DNA of 64,000 nucleotides from NCBI GenBank assembly GCA_014281115.1, contig JACONQ010000004.1, positions 1,240,001 to 1,304,000 on the forward strand. The letters run 5' to 3'. The translations under genes were made by a program, and so were the position numbers. Below are positions 11,636-23,066 of this stretch, one piece after another; the stretch's first letter is position 1; the number at the start of each line of letters is the position of its first letter. The notes beneath the pieces were generated by a model that saw only the letters and a list, made by a program, of their open reading frames with translations, had not been told where the DNA came from and searched no databases. The DNA is from Laburnicola sp. R22_1. Lineage: Eukaryota > Ascomycota > Dothideomycetes > Pleosporales > Didymosphaeriaceae.

Positions 11636-12417
11636 TCACGTCAATTCCACACTTCCCTCAGGCACCCCCCTCACACTCCTCAACCTCCTCGCAAAAAACT
11701 GCATAATCGGCAACATCTCCTCCCTACTCCTCATCATCCCATCCCCCCTCCTCTTCCACACCCTATCCTCCACAACCTCAAACACCCCCCTCAACCTCTC
11801 CACCTGCCCCTCCGTAACCCCCGACCCCCTCTCCGCCCTGCACACCAAAACCGGCGTCCCCCTCTTCCCCCCCCTCGCCCCCACCTCCACAGACCCCGAC
11901 AACGCCCCCGCAATGCTAACCACACCGCCGAGCTCATCCTCTCTCTCAGCAGCCGCCTGCAGCGCCACCATGCCGCCCTGTGCATACCCGAAGAGCATAA
12001 TCTCGCGCGGCGCGTACCCGCATTTCTCGCGCAGGACGTCGTTGATCACGCTGGAGAGGATGAGCGTCGCGCCTTTGAAGCCGGCGTCCGAGTCGATGGC
12101 GCCGCTGCTTTGGTCGAGGACGATGTCGTCGCCCCAGTGGTAGCCGGCGAGGTCGAAGGGGAGGGGGTGCGGGGCTTGCAGGGCGACGCATGCGGTTTCA
12201 GGGAGGGAGAGTTGGGCGCTGAGGGTTTGGAAGGGGGTGTGCGTGTCGCCGAGGCCGTGGAGGAGGAGGAGGATGTTGGTGGGTGGTTGGGAGGCGGGAG
12301 CTGGGGAGGGTTAGTGCTGTGTGGGGAGGGCTGGGAAGACGGGAGCGACTTACGAGGGGTGATGCTTAGGGTGAGGGCGGGCGGGAAGTCGCTCTTTGTT
12401 GGGAGCCGGCCGGGCAT
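11636..12417 (-). CDS. Acyl-protein thioesterase-like serine hydrolase
   Basis: Two exons, 12417-12354 and 12300-11636, joined by a 53-nt intron with donor GTAAGT, branch CTAAC and acceptor CCCCAG; 242 aa. It belongs to the phospholipase/carboxylesterase alpha/beta-hydrolase family: LLLLHGLGDTHTPF is the oxyanion-hole strand and GYAQGG is the nucleophile elbow (usual form GFSQGG). The start MPGRLPTKSDFP matches fungal relatives; an in-frame ATG at 12519 would add a His-rich 34-residue extension. The C-terminal region reads WKRRGDGMMRSREE where other members have a Gly-His catalytic pair, so the catalytic His is not where expected. Substrate is unknown; protein depalmitoylation is the family activity. 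GC is very high in this gene. Confidence 0.82.
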
Positions 12418-12996
12418 GGTGGGCGGATTGAGGGCGTGGGCGTGGGCATGGGCATGGTGGGAGTGGTGGGGTCGAGGGCGTGGAGCTGTCTCGTGGGTTT
12501 CGGCGATGATCTGTGCCAAGCAATGGACGCGAAGTTTGACGGAAAGCCCGAGGGTCAGAGCACCATCCTCAAGGCCAATTCACAACTCATAAAAGGCACT
12601 TGCCATTCTTGGTGAAGCATATGCTAATTATGCAAGCCCCTCAAGTTGACGCAGTCGTCTGTCAGCTCTGTCCAATTAAACTGCATTTCACAGCTAAGCT
12701 TCGCCGAGTATGCTTGTAAAAGCTTAGCTTCCTGCCCTGCTCCCTGACCATCCGAAACTCTAACTCCGCGATTACGCATGCATCTAAACCCTCGTCGTCC
12801 AGTCGTGCTTCTGTCTAACACCTTCTCTGCAACGGAAGAACGGAAATGCCGGCATTACTACCAATTATAACATCTAAAAGTCCCGCAATTGCGTAATGGC
12901 GCTCTACAGCGGGGACAACCGCACCATCAGCTCGATGGGCCTGAAATAGCAAGATGGGTGTCAGGGTCCTAGACTTCTACCTAGTTTCAGGCACGG

Positions 12997-13004
12997 TATA
13001 TAAG
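12997..13004 (+). promoter_or_regulatory. TATA box of the CipC-like gene
   Basis: TATATAAG lies about 115 nt before the start codon at 13118, between a C-rich leader and an otherwise mixed sequence. It is the clearest TATA element in the window and fits a strongly inducible gene. Confidence 0.6.
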
Positions 13005-13117
13005 TCCGCACTACCCGCAACTCAGAGCCACCAACAAACTACCGAGCCCTCTAAGAGATACACCCTCACTTCCCACCGCAACAAACACCTCCCCACCCCA
13101 CCACCCAAACCACCAAA

Positions 13118-13787
13118 ATGCCTTTCGGCTGGGGTATGTCCATTTCATTCCACCGCAAGCGCAAGCGCAAGCCAACTCCCCCACCACACCACACCCCAGC
13201 TCCAAACCCACTCTAACACCCCCCACCCCAGGCGACTCCGAAGACGCCTACCAACGCGTCTACGAAACCCAGAACTTCGAGGAAAACAAGTCCAGCTTTT
13301 CCCACGAACTCGTAGCAGGCGGGGCTGCATTCGCAGGCTTCAAAGCCTTTGAAGACCACCAGCGTAAAGAAGGTACGTAGGAAACTCCCCTCCTACCTTA
13401 CCCCTTACCCCTCCCTCTCTCCCCATCACAGAGAACACAAAGAAAAAAAGACACAGGCTAAACCCTCCCTCCATCCAGGAAAACCCGTCTCCCACGCCTT
13501 CGCAAAAGAAGTCCTCGCCGGCTTCGCCGGTGCCGAAATAGATAAAGTAAGAAAGAACATCCCCCTTCTCCATCCCCTTCCCCTTGGGGAGCGAGCACAG
13601 CAGCTAATTCATACAGCTCGCCGAGACAAAAGGAGAAGACTGGTTTGACCGCGAAAAAGCAAAGCACGAGGCGAAGAGGAGCGCCGAGCGCATGTACGAC
13701 GAGCATTACGTTGAGAACCACGGGGCGGACATGTATGATCCGGAGCAGTATGGGCGGCCGCAGCATTTCGATCGGAGGGGGTGGTAG
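13118..13787 (+). CDS. CipC-like stress protein (DUF3759)
   Basis: Four exons: 13118-13133 (16 nt), 13232-13372, 13479-13546 and 13617-13787, giving 131 aa. Donors are GTATGT, GTACGT and GTAAGA. The protein shows the family pattern: MPFGWG start, SHELVAGGAAFAGFKAFEDHQ, KPVSHAFAKEVLAGFAGAEID, then LAETKG and a charged C-terminus rich in His, Tyr and Asp. The family is named for the concanamycin-induced protein of Aspergillus nidulans. Molecular function is unknown, and members are often abundant under stress or infection. The very short first exon explains why the start is easy to miss. A TATA box lies upstream. Confidence 0.9.
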
Positions 13788-14095
13788 GACGCAGGCCGGA
13801 GGGAAGGTTGGGATGGTCAGTTGGGATGGTCAGTTGGGTGGGCTTAGTTTGGGTAGAGATACAAGGACAGAATTTATCATGTAAAATGCAAAGGCTGGGT
13901 TTTTGTCTCTGCTTTTGTCGGGTAGTACCAGGTCCTGCGATCGTACGATCATCACTCACACCGTTTCGATAAAGAGGGGTGAAGATCGAAGAAGAAACGA
14001 CGAATAAAATGGTGCATCAAACTCACGACCAAACTCATGCACAGCGCAGCATCCAGCAAACATACAAAAGATCATTGCAACATACTGCCTCCTAA

Positions 14096-17000
14096 CTACC
14101 CCCTCGCCGGACCCCCCCTCCCAACCTCAACCTCCTCCCTCACCCTTTGAACCTCCCTCTCACTCTCCCTATCCACATACCCCTCCCCCCGATCACTAGC
14201 CTCCCCATCGTCATCATCGTCATCATCACTATCATCCTCCTTGCCCGATGTATTGCCCAGCTCAGGTTTCTTCTTCTTCTCAAAGTCCTGCGCGTGTGCC
14301 GTCCGCATCGCCGTCCCCATGCGTTGCAGGCCGCGCGCCATGGGACTAGGATGTTGTTCGGCGCCCAAAGAGGCACGCCGACGTCGCGCCGACGACTGCG
14401 TGCGATCGAGATCTGCGCCCGAGGCGTACGGCGAACCAACTGGCACGGTGCTCATGCGTCGGGTATGCGGGGATGGCTGTTCTTCATCGGCTCTCGCTTC
14501 GTGGTCGTGGGTGCGGCCTCCTATTTCGGGTGAGGGTAGCTCGTACGGGAGTGGAACATCGCGGGAAGCGCGGAAGTGGCCGACATTAGAGCAGTGCTCG
14601 TTTTCGACTCGGAAGAGCGACCACATGCCTCGTCTCAGGACTTCGGAGAAGGCCACGAAGAAGGAGGTCACAGCGGAGTGCTGGAGCTGCAGAGGTATGA
14701 TAGCGTATAGGATCCAGTTGAAGCGTAGAATGGGGTCGATGACAATCGCGACGTAGTACATCCATACTTTCTTGTACCCTAGTGTCTGGCGCAGAAACGG
14801 ATGTTTGGCATTCGGATCACCCAAACTCCAGTCATAATACACATCCCAGAAGCTCGTGTAAATAGAGTTTATAACGGCGAAGGTGATGAAAAGAGCTCGA
14901 TGGGCAGTCGTTTTGTCAATACGGTATATGCTGAGTGTCATGTAGAACAAAATTCCTGCAGTATATTTCCCAAGATTCAGCAAATGCGGAAAGGCGTTGC
15001 CGGTGTCGTGATAGCGGCGAAAACATTGGATGGCCCGCCAAATGCTAGGGAGGGCAGCGAAAAAGCCCAAAAGCCGAGAATTGGACGAATTGCACTGCGC
15101 ATGGTTACTCCATTGGTTGGCATAGAGGCAGAAGAACAGCTCAATATTCTGTACAGATACAATTAGTGAGTTGCTCTCACGCAGCATTAAGATCGAACTC
15201 ACGCCCATACTGTAAGTAAGTGAGCAGAACATATCACCCATGTAGAAGTCCCTCCACTCGACAGGATAGAATCCGGCGCAGATCAGTCGCCACTAAGACT
15301 AGTTAGTAAGCTCCAGTCGGAGGACGCGGTGTTACCTACCATGGAGTATATCAGCCAAAACCGACTCCTTTGATACAGGATTGGTAGAGGGTTAAACAAG
15401 AAAACTGTCGCTAAGCCAAGGAGAACCACGGGGTAATATAGAAACATGGAAGGATTTCCGTATTGGCTGAAGTTGAGCCAGAGGAAGAAGCCTAACATAA
15501 AGAAAAAGAAGCAAGGAAGCTGAGCCTGTCAGCTAGTCTTATACGGCGGTCTTAAGCATCTTACCTCGCAAAGTTGCCTCCAGTCCAAGTGGTGGCGGGT
15601 ATCATATTCGAAAATAAAAACGTAATTGATCTTATTCTTCTGCCAGACTCTGCAGTCCAAGGAAAAGAGGATAAACAAGAAGTTCATCAGTAGATATCCG
15701 GCATATATCTAACCAAGATCAGTGGGCATTGCCTCCTTGACTGCACGGGGACGCACCTGAAGCAAGTAGCTCGTATGGGTCACGGTTGCAGGGTCACCGG
15801 ACAGTAAGAACTGGCACGCCCTGACTGTTCCTTGGATAGCAAAGACAAGGCCGAAGCCCAGCAGAAGCCCGTTCCGAAAGGATGTTTCCGTGTAGTCACC
15901 AGCACGGGCAATCTTGATTCGGAGTTTACCGACCGCTACCTTGCGTTTACCCTTCTCAAAATATCTAGCGTATAGGTCCTCGGTGGCCTGTATGTGGGCT
16001 TCAATAACATCGCTATTTACGAAGTGGGCTTTATTGACTTTTTCCGTCATATAGCGTAGCGAGGGCCGTGCATTGACAGCCTTGTCATATTTTTTATTGA
16101 TTTTGCGGAACGCAGTCCGGTTGAGCAAAGCATATGACTTCAGCAGTTCGAGCCCACGGTAGTATTCCTGCATGGCGACTTTGAGTTTCTTTCTCGCCGT
16201 GTCGTACGAAACATCCGTCTCCGGGCGGCGAACGTAATCCCGGCGCTCTTCCAACCGACGAGGCTCTAAAGCCGTGGGAGTCGCAAGATCTTGCATCGCT
16301 TTCGTGCTCTTTCCATACCTACCTGCTTGCACGGCACGTAATGCAGAATCTAAGGGATTAAGCCAAGACCTGTTGACGGCCTTGCCGTCGGTGTTTGTGT
16401 CAGGTCCGTCATCTTCTGAGCTGGTAGGTCGACTATTAATGAGGTTATTGTTCGCATCGCCACGTTTGTGCGCATGTTTCTGTGCCTTTGCCTTCATCTT
16501 TGCAGCCTGGCGATTGATAAGGTCATCCAAACGGCGGTCCCTCATCATGTGCAACTGCTCCCTTAACACGGCTAATCGCGCTGTAGCTTCATCCTCCTTT
16601 TGCTTGTAGAAAGCCTCGATTTTTTCTAGTTCTTTATCGAGAAACAGGAAGAACTCTGCTTGTCGCAAATCGAGTTCGCGGTAGGCTTCCAGAGGAACAT
16701 CGCCGGGACTGGCCGCTGCTGTTTTGTTGCTCAATGAGAAGACACGGCTGAGCAACGGCGGGGGCGGCTGAGTGACTTGTGTCCCCGGCGTCGAGCTCAT
16801 GCGCTTGGGGCTAAAAATGCTCTTGTACCTCGCTGGTAGGGATTTTGCGTGGGTTGGAGATCGCGTCTTTCCGACTTCGAATGCATTATCTGTCCCAGTC
16901 TCTCCTGCTCCATTACCTCCTCCTTCGGCTCGCGGAAGCGTGCCGTTCTTCAACGTTGACGCTTCTGAGCGACCAGTTCTCGGCGAAACATTCTCAGGGT

Positions 17001-17609
17001 CTAGGGCGGCCCCCGGAAGTGTTAGAGACGGCGCCTGCCCTCTACCTGAGAGTCCTCCCGTTTTTGGCGGTGTCCCAATGATGCTGCCATATCTCGTCAT
17101 ACCAGGAAATCTCGGGTCCTCCTGCGCATTCAGTGGCGCCTCTTCATCTTGCGGCACTTGGAGGGGTCGTGATGTCCGCTCCCCATTCGGCCGGGCCTCC
17201 AAACTTGACTGACTGTTGCCGGTGGCTAGGGCCCTCAGATCCCCTGGCTCCCTTTCAAGCACCGCCTTCTGGCCATGATTTCGATTGAGGAACGAGTATT
17301 TCGGCGCGGTATCGTACGGCGAGGGTGTGAGGGTGTTCTGGCCGCGGCGAAGAAGGCGAGGTGTCTGATTAACGGTTCTCAGGGCATGTGTGATCGCCTT
17401 GAGCTTCTTCTTGCCGACCTTGTGCGACGTCAGCGAAGGCACTTGACACTACCGTGAGCGTGGACGTGGACGGTCGTACTTTGTAGTCCAGGTACTTGAC
17501 GCGCCACTCAGGCACCAAGTCCCGCTCCAGCTCTCTGGTCGCGTCAGCTTGCTAACGAGAGACCAGGTTAGATTGGCATGCTCTGCTCTGCCTACTTTGC
17601 GAATTTCAT
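14096..17609 (-). CDS. SYG1: SPX-EXS phosphate exporter (SYG1/XPR1 type)
   Basis: Seven exons: 17609-17596 (14 nt), 17534-17480, 17418-15757, 15708-15565, 15519-15340, 15292-15203 and 15148-14096; 1065 aa. The two tiny first exons restore the conserved SPX start MKFAKELERDLVPEWRVKY, with GKKKLKAI opening exon 3. The SPX domain (about 1-420, with long inserts) senses inositol pyrophosphates in this family. Several membrane segments follow, then an EXS domain with the PSIWRAIQCFRRY and NLGKYTAGILFY blocks. An acidic Asp/Glu-rich tail ends the protein. The 57-nt intron 15202-15149 is a multiple of three and open, so it can be mistaken for coding. Expected role: phosphate export or signalling at a Golgi or plasma membrane. 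Confidence 0.93.
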
Positions 17610-18175
17610 CCTGTGCTGTGCTAGCAAACACAGTTGGCGCCCCTAACGCATGGGTAGAAAAGATGGGCAGTCCTCAAAATGACGTGGGTTCGTGAATTGG
17701 CACATCCATGGATTGGATCCCGATGTGTTTTGGCGCACGGACCACGCCTTATAACGCCGATCTCTACCCATGGGCTGCGTCCCTGCAGCCCTACCTTCGA
17801 AGCTATCACTTGTGTGCAGTAGAGCACTCGCATCTCGATCCTCTTGTGCTTATGCCATGCCTCAATACACACTTGGTAGTTGAGAGAGCCTCCCACCGTC
17901 GGACAACAACGTCTCGCCATTTTACTTTGACAACTATCCATGGATAAAAGGCACGTACGTGCACTAGCTCTTGCGGCGGTCACTATATTTCCCACCATAA
18001 GCCACGAAACTGCGAAAATATCAGAAAGTGGTGTTCTTTGGTTAAACGCCCTTCGTATCATGAGCGTTCTGCTAAACCATCCAACATTGGTTGACGTCCT
18101 CGATCCCTTCTCTCTTTGACATCTCGTCTGAGAAGCTGCCACGCCGCTACTATCACATACGGACGCATAATAACA
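17610..18175. other. Spacer between SYG1-like and Arg-rich genes
   Basis: It should hold the SYG1-type promoter and the 3' end of the neighbouring gene. A 173-codon minus-strand frame covers it but has no recognisable features. It might contribute a 3' exon to the Arg-rich gene through a GTAGGT donor near 18200. Confidence 0.35.
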
Positions 18176-19174
18176 CTAACCAAAATACCGACGACGCCAA
18201 TACCTACCAAAACCAACCCCATTAGACTCGTCGTCGCTCCAGCAGTCAAAGTCAGCCTCATCAAATATGGACGGATCCGGAATGGGACCACGGTACAAAC
18301 TAGAACCTAGATGATGCGAACGCTGTTCCCGTCGATGATAGGTGAGTGTTTCGCGGCGCGGATGGACTTCGGTGACACGCAAACCTTGATAATGGGGTGA
18401 GGGGGTCCCGAGGCGCAGAGGAGTACGCATCACTGGAGAACGAGGTTCACGAAAACGATCGTGCAGAGGCTCCATGTCTCGGTGTATAGAAGGATGACGC
18501 GAGCGAGAACCACCACGGTCATCTATACGAGAGTCGCGGATGCGATCATTAGTGCGGCTCATTTCCGAACGCATGGGAGGACGCCGGTCGGCCGTGTAGG
18601 AATCAGCACGAGAGTTTCCATGGCGATTCACATGATGGCCCGGACGAGGGTCAAATCCATCGTACATACGTCCCGTCGAAGAAGGACGCGAGCCATCCGG
18701 GTGAGGATATCTATCACGCTCGAAGAGGCGCTCCCTGTGGCTGACACCGCGATCCGCATCGTTCCTGCGACGAGGATCGTGACGGGATGGACGCGGATCA
18801 GTTATACGAGACCCATCACGGTCTAACCTGGGAGTATCGCGCTGGTAGGGGTCATACGGGCGAGCGTCATGTACGACGTAGCGATAGCGCATGTTCCCAG
18901 CTCTGCTCTGATCACTGTACGGCTCATCACGAGAACGCCGCGTGGGAGACCTGTCATGACGGTGCGGATGTTCAGGACTACGCGTGCTGTCAAGATCGTG
19001 GAAACGGACATGAGGCCTCTCAGGGCGGTCGCGATTCCCGGAGCGACGAGACTCACGAGAGGGGTCACGGCCTCGATGAGCTTGACTAGCCAAACCACGA
19101 GAGGTCATGTTGAAGTCATCGTCGGAAGAAGACAGAGACCCACGATGGCCATCGTCAGATATATACGAAGCCAT
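18176..19174 (-). CDS. Arg/Asp-rich disordered protein
   Basis: Single open frame of 332 aa, start at 19174 (MASYISDDGHRGSLSSSDDDF). Composition is dominated by Arg, Asp, Ser, Pro and His with many RD, RDR and SRR pairs; no fold is predicted by eye. The C-terminus changes to an acidic-aromatic segment (FDEADFDCWSDDESNGVGFG). Alternating Arg/Asp dipeptides resemble RNA-processing factors, but that is only composition. A possible GTAGGT donor just before the stop leaves open a spliced 3' exon. I do not recognise the family. Confidence 0.6.
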   Translation of the reverse strand: MASYISDDGHRGSLSSSDDDFNMTSRGLASQAHRGRDPSRESRRSGNRDRPERPHVRFHDLDSTRSPEHPHRHDRSPTRRSRDEPYSDQSRAGNMRYRYVVHDARPYDPYQRDTPRLDRDGSRITDPRPSRHDPRRRNDADRGVSHRERLFERDRYPHPDGSRPSSTGRMYDGFDPRPGHHVNRHGNSRADSYTADRRPPMRSEMSRTNDRIRDSRIDDRGGSRSRHPSIHRDMEPLHDRFREPRSPVMRTPLRLGTPSPHYQGLRVTEVHPRRETLTYHRREQRSHHLGSSLYRGPIPDPSIFDEADFDCWSDDESNGVGFGRYWRRRYFG

Positions 19175-19711
19175 TGCTGGAACAGTGGAAGCTATCGGTA
19201 TGTTAAGCTTGTGGTGCCGACGTGCCCTGGACTGAAAGGAAGGGTGGGGGGTTGCGCACTGGTGCAGATTTAGAGCAGGAGAGCTGGGAATGTTATATGT
19301 GGGGGTTTAAGTGCAAGTATGGCAAAGGGGAGTTTTGAGAAAGTGAAAGCAGAACTTGGTTGAGAGTGTGCTCACAATGCTTTCACTTGCTACCTGTATT
19401 TCACTCTCGCGTTTCCTCCACAAGCCATATTGGGCGTTATGGCGCGTGGTATCATATTGCTAGAAGTCATGGGAACGTAATCATGTCATCGTCCAAAATG
19501 CTTGGTGAAAGAATATTCGGGTTGATGGTTGAAAATGGATAGGATGGGGAGCCGAAGAGGGACACGTGATGGTCTTGGCGGAAACGCGTCGCGGCTCCGC
19601 ACCCCACGTCACTCGTCCGCTGGCACAAACACTTCACCCTCGAACGCCCACCACGCCCCGGCCGGTCCATCCGCAGTCTGCCTTCCCCGTGTGAATCAGC
19701 ATCGCGCAGCC

Positions 19712-21713
19712 ATGCCTCCGAAAGGTCGTGGGAAGCGCAAGGCCTCTCCCGCTCTCACCCCAGCGGCCGCCTCCAAAAGGGTGAAGACGCAGGAGACGAA
19801 CAAGAAGGCGCTCGCAAAGGCCTCGCCGAAACCGAAGAGTGACGCCTTGTCGCATATCGAGACGCTTCCCGATGAACTACTCCTCCGCGTGCTGGAAGAG
19901 CTCGACGGGCCACCCTCCTGTCAGCCAGGGCGGTCAGGACGGGCGCAGGTGTTCAAGGATCTGAGCCTGACATGTCGGCGGCTGAACCGGCTAAGCAACA
20001 ACTTTCTATACGCGTATTTCAACACTGCTCTATGCCGACATCCGACCAGGTTCCTCCGCACCATGTAAGTAAGCTCGCAACTTGGACAACGAGCCGTGTA
20101 CTGAGTACCCCCGCACGTAGCATTGGCAACGCCGACCTTGCCAGCAGAGTCATGGTCATGGATTGGTCCTTTGCGATGCTGACGCCGGCCCGTTGCGATC
20201 CAATCACACCCTCGAGCGCCGACAAACGAAGCCTTCGCGAAAGCCTCAAGCGCCTGAAGATCCCTAACCGCGCCGAATTGGTGGACCAGTACAGCGAAGG
20301 CCGTATGAGCCACCTGCTCGAGCTAGCCTTGCTACACACACCAAACTTGCGACGCCTTGTCGTCACCGATCTCACACCTCCCGATTTCCTTATACCTATA
20401 GGCTTCGACCCGGACAGGTACCCGCCTAAATTCAAGAAAGGCAACTACATACACTTGCTCAAAGATGCAGCGTTGGGCAGACCAATCGGCCTCTCGCCGC
20501 AATACACGCATATGCATACTCTGAACATCGAAATAGGAATCATGTGCCTGAACGATGTGCTGCCAGTCTTCTGTAAGTAACCCGCGTGCTCATCCAGAAT
20601 ACCCCACCGTTTCAAACAACCTGGAAACCCTCCTGTAGATGAAATTACTAACCCGTGCCCGCACGTTTAGGCATACCCTCTCTTCGCCGACTAAGCTTGT
20701 CGGGACCCAGAGAAATGCGGCATAACCATGTCAGCGACGACTTGCTTGTGAATCTACGCGATAGGTCGTCTGTCGAAATGCTCGCATTACTGGACTTGTC
20801 GCTGGATACCAAAATACTGTCTCGCTTGCTTGCAGCCTGCCGAGGACTAAAAAGATTGACACTTCTGTACGACGAACCGGACTTACACGACGAACCCCTA
20901 CCAGCTATAAGCTACAGCGAACTAGGGAAGGCGCTCCAGAAGCATAAAAGGACTCTCGAATGGCTAAACATCAGCAACGTATACTTCGTATCCTCTCTTG
21001 AAACTCTTGGCCAAGGTACCATTGGATCTTTCCGCGATTTCGAGGAGTTGGTCACTTTGAAGCTCCCAATGGTAGCCTTTGAACGAATCGACGATCCACC
21101 CGCAGGTGTAGATGTGCTACTCCACAATCCGCATGCACCTCTTGGTAAATTGCTTCCCCCTACACTGCATCACCTTATACTGGCAATTTCCGAGCACGAG
21201 GAACAATCTTTCTTTTGTGCGGAGTCGCTCAGCACGCTGTCCCAGACTTGCGACACCGATTTGCCTAATCTACACGCGATCGAGGTAGCGGCAGACCCGA
21301 TGGTGTACGTCCATCAATGTGACTTCAGTAGTGTGGAAACAGACTTCGCCCATTCTGCCATCAAATTTGTAGTCACGCAGGATGGCATTCCTGTGCCCTT
21401 GCCGCCGGAAACACACGACTCTGAAATTGATAGTATGGACATGGACGAAGAATTCATGGATGAACTGTTCTATGAGATGGGGGGCGCCTGGCACGACACA
21501 GATACCGACGAGGATGGCTCCAGTGAAATGTCGGAGACGGATTACGCTGCATTGCATCAGGTACTACAGGGAATGATGGACGGTCCTACGTTGACCGGTA
21601 TAACGGCGTTGAGCCATGCCCTTCAGCAGCACCATCAGCAGCACCATCAGCAGCACCATCAGCAGCACCATCAGCAGCACCATCAGCACCATCAGCACCA
21701 TCATCACCATTAG
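19712..21713 (+). CDS. F-box protein with His/Gln-rich tail
   Basis: Three exons: 19712-20064, 20121-20572 and 20671-21713 (615 aa), with GTAAGT donors at both introns. A basic, probably nuclear, leader (KGRGKRK, KRVKTQ) precedes an F-box at about 50-100 (HIETLPDELLLRVLEEL ... LTCRRLNRLS). Leucine-rich-like blocks follow (PNLRRLVVTDL, IPSLRRLSLSG, CRGLKRLTLLYDE). An acidic stretch and a run of QQHH/QHH repeats end the protein. F-box proteins recruit substrates to SCF ubiquitin ligases through Skp1; the target here is unknown. The start at 19712 is preferred because the basic leader follows it and the in-frame upstream extension begins without an ATG. Confidence 0.82.
21624..21713 (+). repeat. 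Coding 12-bp microsatellite (QQHH)n
   Basis: Five near-perfect copies of CAGCAGCACCAT followed by shorter CAGCACCAT and CAT units, ending at the stop codon of the F-box gene. It encodes a Gln/His tail. Such tracts change length easily, so alleles are likely to differ. Confidence 0.9.
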
Positions 21714-23066
21714 CAGTGCAAGGATTTGGGAGGGCGTCTTGCTTTGGCGTGCGACGGCCTGGCTTTTCGAAGCTCTGGACTACGCGCAGCTCTCCTCCCT
21801 TGGAACCTGGAAAACGTGCTTTCTACCATGATATAATGCAAGTATTGTATTTTCGTACCTGTGTGGCTGCAAACTGACCGCCTGAGTGCATTCAGTGTAT
21901 GTTCATCACCTTGTGTTCTGCAATGCGTGTCTTTAATCGGTACTTCCTGACAGCTCCTGTGTGCGCCTTCTCCCTTATGATGCTTGAACCTGTGCTTCGT
22001 ATCTAGGGTAGCGTCCGAGCACGTTCTGGGCGTTCACTTGACGTCTTGGCTACGGGTATCTAAAAGCGGCTATGGCGTGACGCCGTCCGGAAGCTAAACA
22101 AGCCCTTCCGCCTCCTACTCCGGCCCCACGGTTACTTTGCAATTTTTCTTCGAAAGGGCCGTGCTGTTCGATCGCAAGGGGCCGACTCGCCGAGTAGTCC
22201 GGCCTTGATCGGCGTTGTCCTAGGTAGTGCGTGTCGTTACTCGGCCAGACCGTGAGAGAGACTCAGGCGGTCACCATGCCGCCAGGATTCAGCAACAGCG
22301 ATAACGCAGCAAGGGAGAAGAGCGCTTACCTGGTAGCGTAATAAATATGCAGGATAGGATCTAGGTAGCTAGTAGCTATGCCGCAAAAGCGCGCCAAGCG
22401 ACTTTGCCCCGGAGCCCCACTGCCGTCAGGTGACGTCGTCATGTCCACGGGTCCTCGAACCACAGTCAACCAGAGTACGGGAGCGTGGCTCGCAAAGGAT
22501 GCCACGGACCGTGGGGGGATCTTTTACACGAGATGGAAGGATGCGCTACCTCCCGTACGTTTGAGTTCTCCGTTGACCCCGAGTGTCCCCGTTTGTTCGT
22601 TCCAATCCTCCCGCACTCCGCGAGTTGGGACTATACCGAGGCCTGAGTGATATAGCTCTTTGCTCCAATTATCTCGGAGCGGTGCCATGTTTTTGTGGAT
22701 ACACACGGTCCGAGCGACGGGCAGAGCCCCGCAAGTTACTGTTTATCAGTTAAGCGCTCGGAACTGCCACCTGCCAGTTTTGACGACACTGACGCCAGCA
22801 GTCATTGTCCCGGTTGATTACTGCCCGCAAAACGGTGGGATGGGAACAATTTCTATACCGGTTTCAGGGGCTTCTTAGCTAAATCAATCCCTCCGTAGGC
22901 TTAGACCGAGGGCAGGATACCTCCCCTAGCAGACTATCCTGCAGCTAAGCGGGATGAGCGCATGGCATGGGGATCACTCCCTGTCGCTGACATATAATAA
23001 GTGGCTCCGTAGCCGCGGGGATTGCGACTACTTGCATTTTACTTGATTTCGCAACCTTTCTCTAGC
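21714..23066. other. Intergenic region, no gene seen
   Basis: About 1.35 kb upstream of the NRPS-like gene. Open frames are short and lack recognisable features (the longest, 22378-22650, has no family hallmarks). It should contain the 3' end of the F-box transcript and the promoter of the gene at 23067. Confidence 0.4.

Noticed and set aside
12110..12592. 160-codon Gly/Trp/Glu-rich plus-strand frame
   Set aside because: Antisense shadow of the GC-rich hydrolase gene, which is supported by motifs and splicing.
17621..18142. 173-codon minus-strand frame
   Set aside because: Covers the SYG1-type start exon, has no domain, and shows no plausible start or composition. At most part of a 3' exon of the Arg-rich gene.
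22378..22650. 90-codon plus-strand frame as a small gene
   Set aside because: No signal peptide, family hallmark or splice context; similar frames occur by chance at this GC.
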